This document shows, piece after piece, positions 6,423-8,148 of a stretch of DNA of 8,148 nt. The translations under genes were made by a program, and so were the position numbers. The notes beneath the pieces were generated by a model that searched no databases, was not told where the DNA came from, and saw only the letters and a list, made by a program, of their open reading frames with translations. The stretch lies in assembly GCA_021205045.1 (NCBI GenBank), contig JAJPYH010000176.1, positions 1-8,148 on the forward strand. The letters are read 5' to 3'. Position 1 is the first letter of the stretch. Each line of letters opens with the position of its first letter. The DNA is from Lachnospiraceae bacterium (GTDB lineage Bacteria > Bacillota > Clostridia > Lachnospirales > Lachnospiraceae).

Positions 6423-8132
6423 TCATTTCTGATACAGGACTTCCGATTCCTCAATCAGATCCTGTATATCATAATTTACACTCGTCGCCGTAAAGTCCGG
6501 TGCATTCTTAAACGGCTGTTTCAGATAAATCGTATGCGTATCATTACCATCCACTTCCACAATCGCCAGGATGAATTCATCCGGTTTATTAAGCGCCGTC
6601 AGAATCTCGTTTTTACTGACAGTAACAGTAGTAGAGCCTTTTGCGCGCCCTTTTACTTCAATAAACCGCAATGCGTTCGCATATACAGCCATGCGCTTCC
6701 TCATTCCTTCCGGAACATAAGATTCTACATCATAGCCACACTTCGACGCGCTCACATCGGTTGGACGATAACCCAGCGATGTCTCAATCTGGATGACCGC
6801 ATTCATAGCTGCATACTCAACACTCTGCCTGTCTCCATGTCCGAAGGTATCCCCGGATGATGTCGCGGTAAGTTTATGCAACAATCCTCTCGGAATCACC
6901 AACGCTCCGCCCGTGATTACCGGCGGCATTGGCGAAATCCTGCGTTCTTTCTCGATTTCCGCCAGACGGCACTGCATCCGATTTTCCAGTTCCTCCGCCC
7001 GCCTTGCTGCCAGCTTTGAATTCAGTCTGGAATTTGTTTTGCCTGCTGCTTCTTTTTGCGCAAGATCCCCAGCACGAAAATCCCAATATTGGATCTCCGC
7101 TGTCAGGCGATCCTTGACAGCTTTTTCGGTCTTATCCAGCATGGTTTCCTTGCGCTTTTTTACCTCAGCAAAATGTTCAGGAATCAAATGCTGGATCGCA
7201 TAGCCCTTTGCAATTCCTTCCACATCCTTACACAGCCAGTCCTGTGATTTCATCCAGTCATGAACCGCTTTGTACTCTTCATCCGTCGCTGCCCGATAAT
7301 CCAGATACGGCGCATACCCGGCGCCTGATGCAGAACCATCCTTTTTGATCTCCACAAAATGAACATGTTTGGAAATCGTCCTCCGTGTTCCATCCTTTAA
7401 CGTCACTCCATCCTGAACCGCATCCTCTATGTAGAAAAGGAGCCTTGCTTCCTCACTGAAATCACTGTCATCAATAAACACTGCGCCGCGTTTCATGACA
7501 TCCACATTCTTTTCCCGGATCAGATCAATCGTCGCTTCCAGAAGCGGATGCCCCGGACAGATCAGCTCCGCCGGTGCCTGTCCCGGAATCACGCAGTATT
7601 CCTTATCAAAGCAAACTCTTTCGTACCGTTTTAAAACAGGTTCTCCATAACCAATCTGCATATCCCGGTTGCGCACCGCATACGAGACAGATGTGATCTG
7701 ATATCGTCCGGTTTCCTTCTTCCGGATCTTTCCTCCAAGTGTCTGGAAGGCTTCTAGGAAAAATGATTCGATAAAATGCGGCTGCAGCTTGTGCGCTTCA
7801 ATGTGCTCCATATCTTCACGGATCGCATTGACAGAATGAACATCCATCACATCATCCGTCAAAGCCTGTTCCTTGATCAGTTCCTTAAATTTATCCGGGT
7901 TCATGGAGTGATCCACGACCTGGTTCAGCCTTGCTCGTACCTCCGGATCGTTCCCGTACCGCACGGCCTCGATTAGCAGATCCCGCAAGGATTTATTTTC
8001 AAAAGACACTTTTCCAAGGATGTCAAATACCTTGCCGCCCAGAGCCTGTCTTTCCTCTTCCAGCTTTGCAAACAGTCTCTGGAATACAAAGCCCTCCCTA
8101 GTACATCGAATAATAATTAACTGGCTATACCT
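6423..8132 (-). CDS. C-terminal half of a SNF2-family defence helicase with NOV_C (DUF3883) nuclease-like domain, 5' end broken
   Basis: The open frame runs from the TGA at 8133-8135 to the stop at 6423. The first ATG/GTG-type start is a GTG at 8009, but residues before it (TREGFVFQRLFAKLEEER, then GGKVFDILGKVSFENKSL) are typical of these helicases, so the real gene began further upstream. They normally lie just after helicase motif VI; motifs I-VI are not in this window. Numbering from 8009: 21-100 is the helical post-motor region, 300-375 a charged helix ending MPPVITGGALVIPRGLL, and 420-500 the NOV_C domain. D427 (GYDVES) and E451/K453 (IEVKGR) fit a PD-(D/E)XK-like pattern. Such helicases accompany methylases in DISARM- and BREX-like systems. 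Without its motor this product could not be a helicase. It may be a remnant or may be expressed as a fragment. Confidence 0.75.
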   Translation of the reverse strand, partial: RYSQLIIIRCTREGFVFQRLFAKLEEERQALGGKVFDILGKVSFENKSLRDLLIEAVRYGNDPEVRARLNQVVDHSMNPDKFKELIKEQALTDDVMDVHSVNAIREDMEHIEAHKLQPHFIESFFLEAFQTLGGKIRKKETGRYQITSVSYAVRNRDMQIGYGEPVLKRYERVCFDKEYCVIPGQAPAELICPGHPLLEATIDLIREKNVDVMKRGAVFIDDSDFSEEARLLFYIEDAVQDGVTLKDGTRRTISKHVHFVEIKKDGSASGAGYAPYLDYRAATDEEYKAVHDWMKSQDWLCKDVEGIAKGYAIQHLIPEHFAEVKKRKETMLDKTEKAVKDRLTAEIQYWDFRAGDLAQKEAAGKTNSRLNSKLAARRAEELENRMQCRLAEIEKERRISPMPPVITGGALVIPRGLLHKLTATSSGDTFGHGDRQSVEYAAMNAVIQIETSLGYRPTDVSASKCGYDVESYVPEGMRKRMAVYANALRFIEVKGRAKGSTTVTVSKNEILTALNKPDEFILAIVEVDGNDTHTIYLKQPFKNAPDFTATSVNYDIQDLIEESEVLYQK

Positions 8133-8148
8133 TCATTTGATTTTATGC
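8103..8148 (-). other. Disrupted junction upstream of the helicase fragment
   Basis: Helicase-like sequence is convincing up to the TREGF codons (about 8102). Beyond this the frame reads an atypical RYSQLIIIRC and then TGA at 8133-8135. The other two minus frames have stops at 8143-8145 and 8117-8119. One frameshift between 8120 and 8132 would keep a frame open to the edge, but the residues gained do not look like the helicase motif VI region. A deletion, an inserted element ending here, or errors are all possible; the window is too short to decide. Confidence 0.5.

Noticed and set aside
6432..6467. Inverted repeat ATACAGGA / TCCTGTAT with a 20-base loop at the end of the helicase gene, considered as a terminator or operator.
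   Set aside because: The stem is only 8 bp, the loop is long, there is no T-run, and it lies wholly within coding sequence upstream of the stop. The next gene follows 49 bases on with a strong ribosome site.
6793..7203. A 136-residue plus-strand frame opposite the helicase gene.
   Set aside because: It is a shadow of the minus-strand coding frame, which carries the conserved helicase and NOV_C residues.

Overview
This window is a stretch of an anti-phage or restriction-modification-like defence island, probably from a gut-type Clostridia (Lachnospiraceae-like). That host guess rests on moderate to low GC, purine-rich AGGAGG-type ribosome sites, and protein style. It is not proven by any marker gene. 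Every supported gene is on the minus strand, so transcription runs from position 8148 towards position 1. The genes are closely spaced (9 to 50 bases apart), which looks like one operon entered in the middle.

In transcription order: (1) the C-terminal half of a SNF2/DEAD-type helicase ending in a NOV_C (formerly DUF3883) domain with a PD-(D/E)XK-like D...ExK pattern (6423 to about 8102). Its frame is broken near the window edge, and the helicase motor motifs are absent from the window. (2) An AAA_21/OLD-like ATPase (5143-6373), split by one extra base in a run of eight A. (3) A TOPRIM/DUF4276-like protein (4465-5132), split by a perfect 14-bp tandem duplication. (4) An intact 943-residue DUF1156-family adenine-specific DNA methyltransferase (1624-4455). 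(5) An AlbA_2/Schlafen-type ATP-binding protein with a C-terminal winged helix (125-1561), whose linker is five perfect copies of a 12-bp repeat encoding DPIN. Positions 1-124 hold no gene I can identify.

The helicase plus DUF1156 methyltransferase pair recalls the large methylase/helicase defence systems (DISARM-like and type-3-BREX-like neighbourhoods): the methylase would mark self DNA while the helicase/nuclease acts on foreign DNA. The ATPase and TOPRIM genes form a second, self-contained two-gene unit of the kind seen in OLD/Gabija, PARIS and AbiL-type defence. It is nested between helicase and methylase and is more AT-rich than the helicase.

The most striking feature is that both members of this nested pair are disrupted by small lesions at slippage-prone sequence. 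Removing one 14-bp copy from the second gene gives a 217-residue protein reading straight through a DxD TOPRIM motif; removing one A from the first gives a 409-residue ATPase. The unit is therefore switched off, reversibly off, or (for the homopolymer only) misread by sequencing, while methylase and AlbA genes remain intact.
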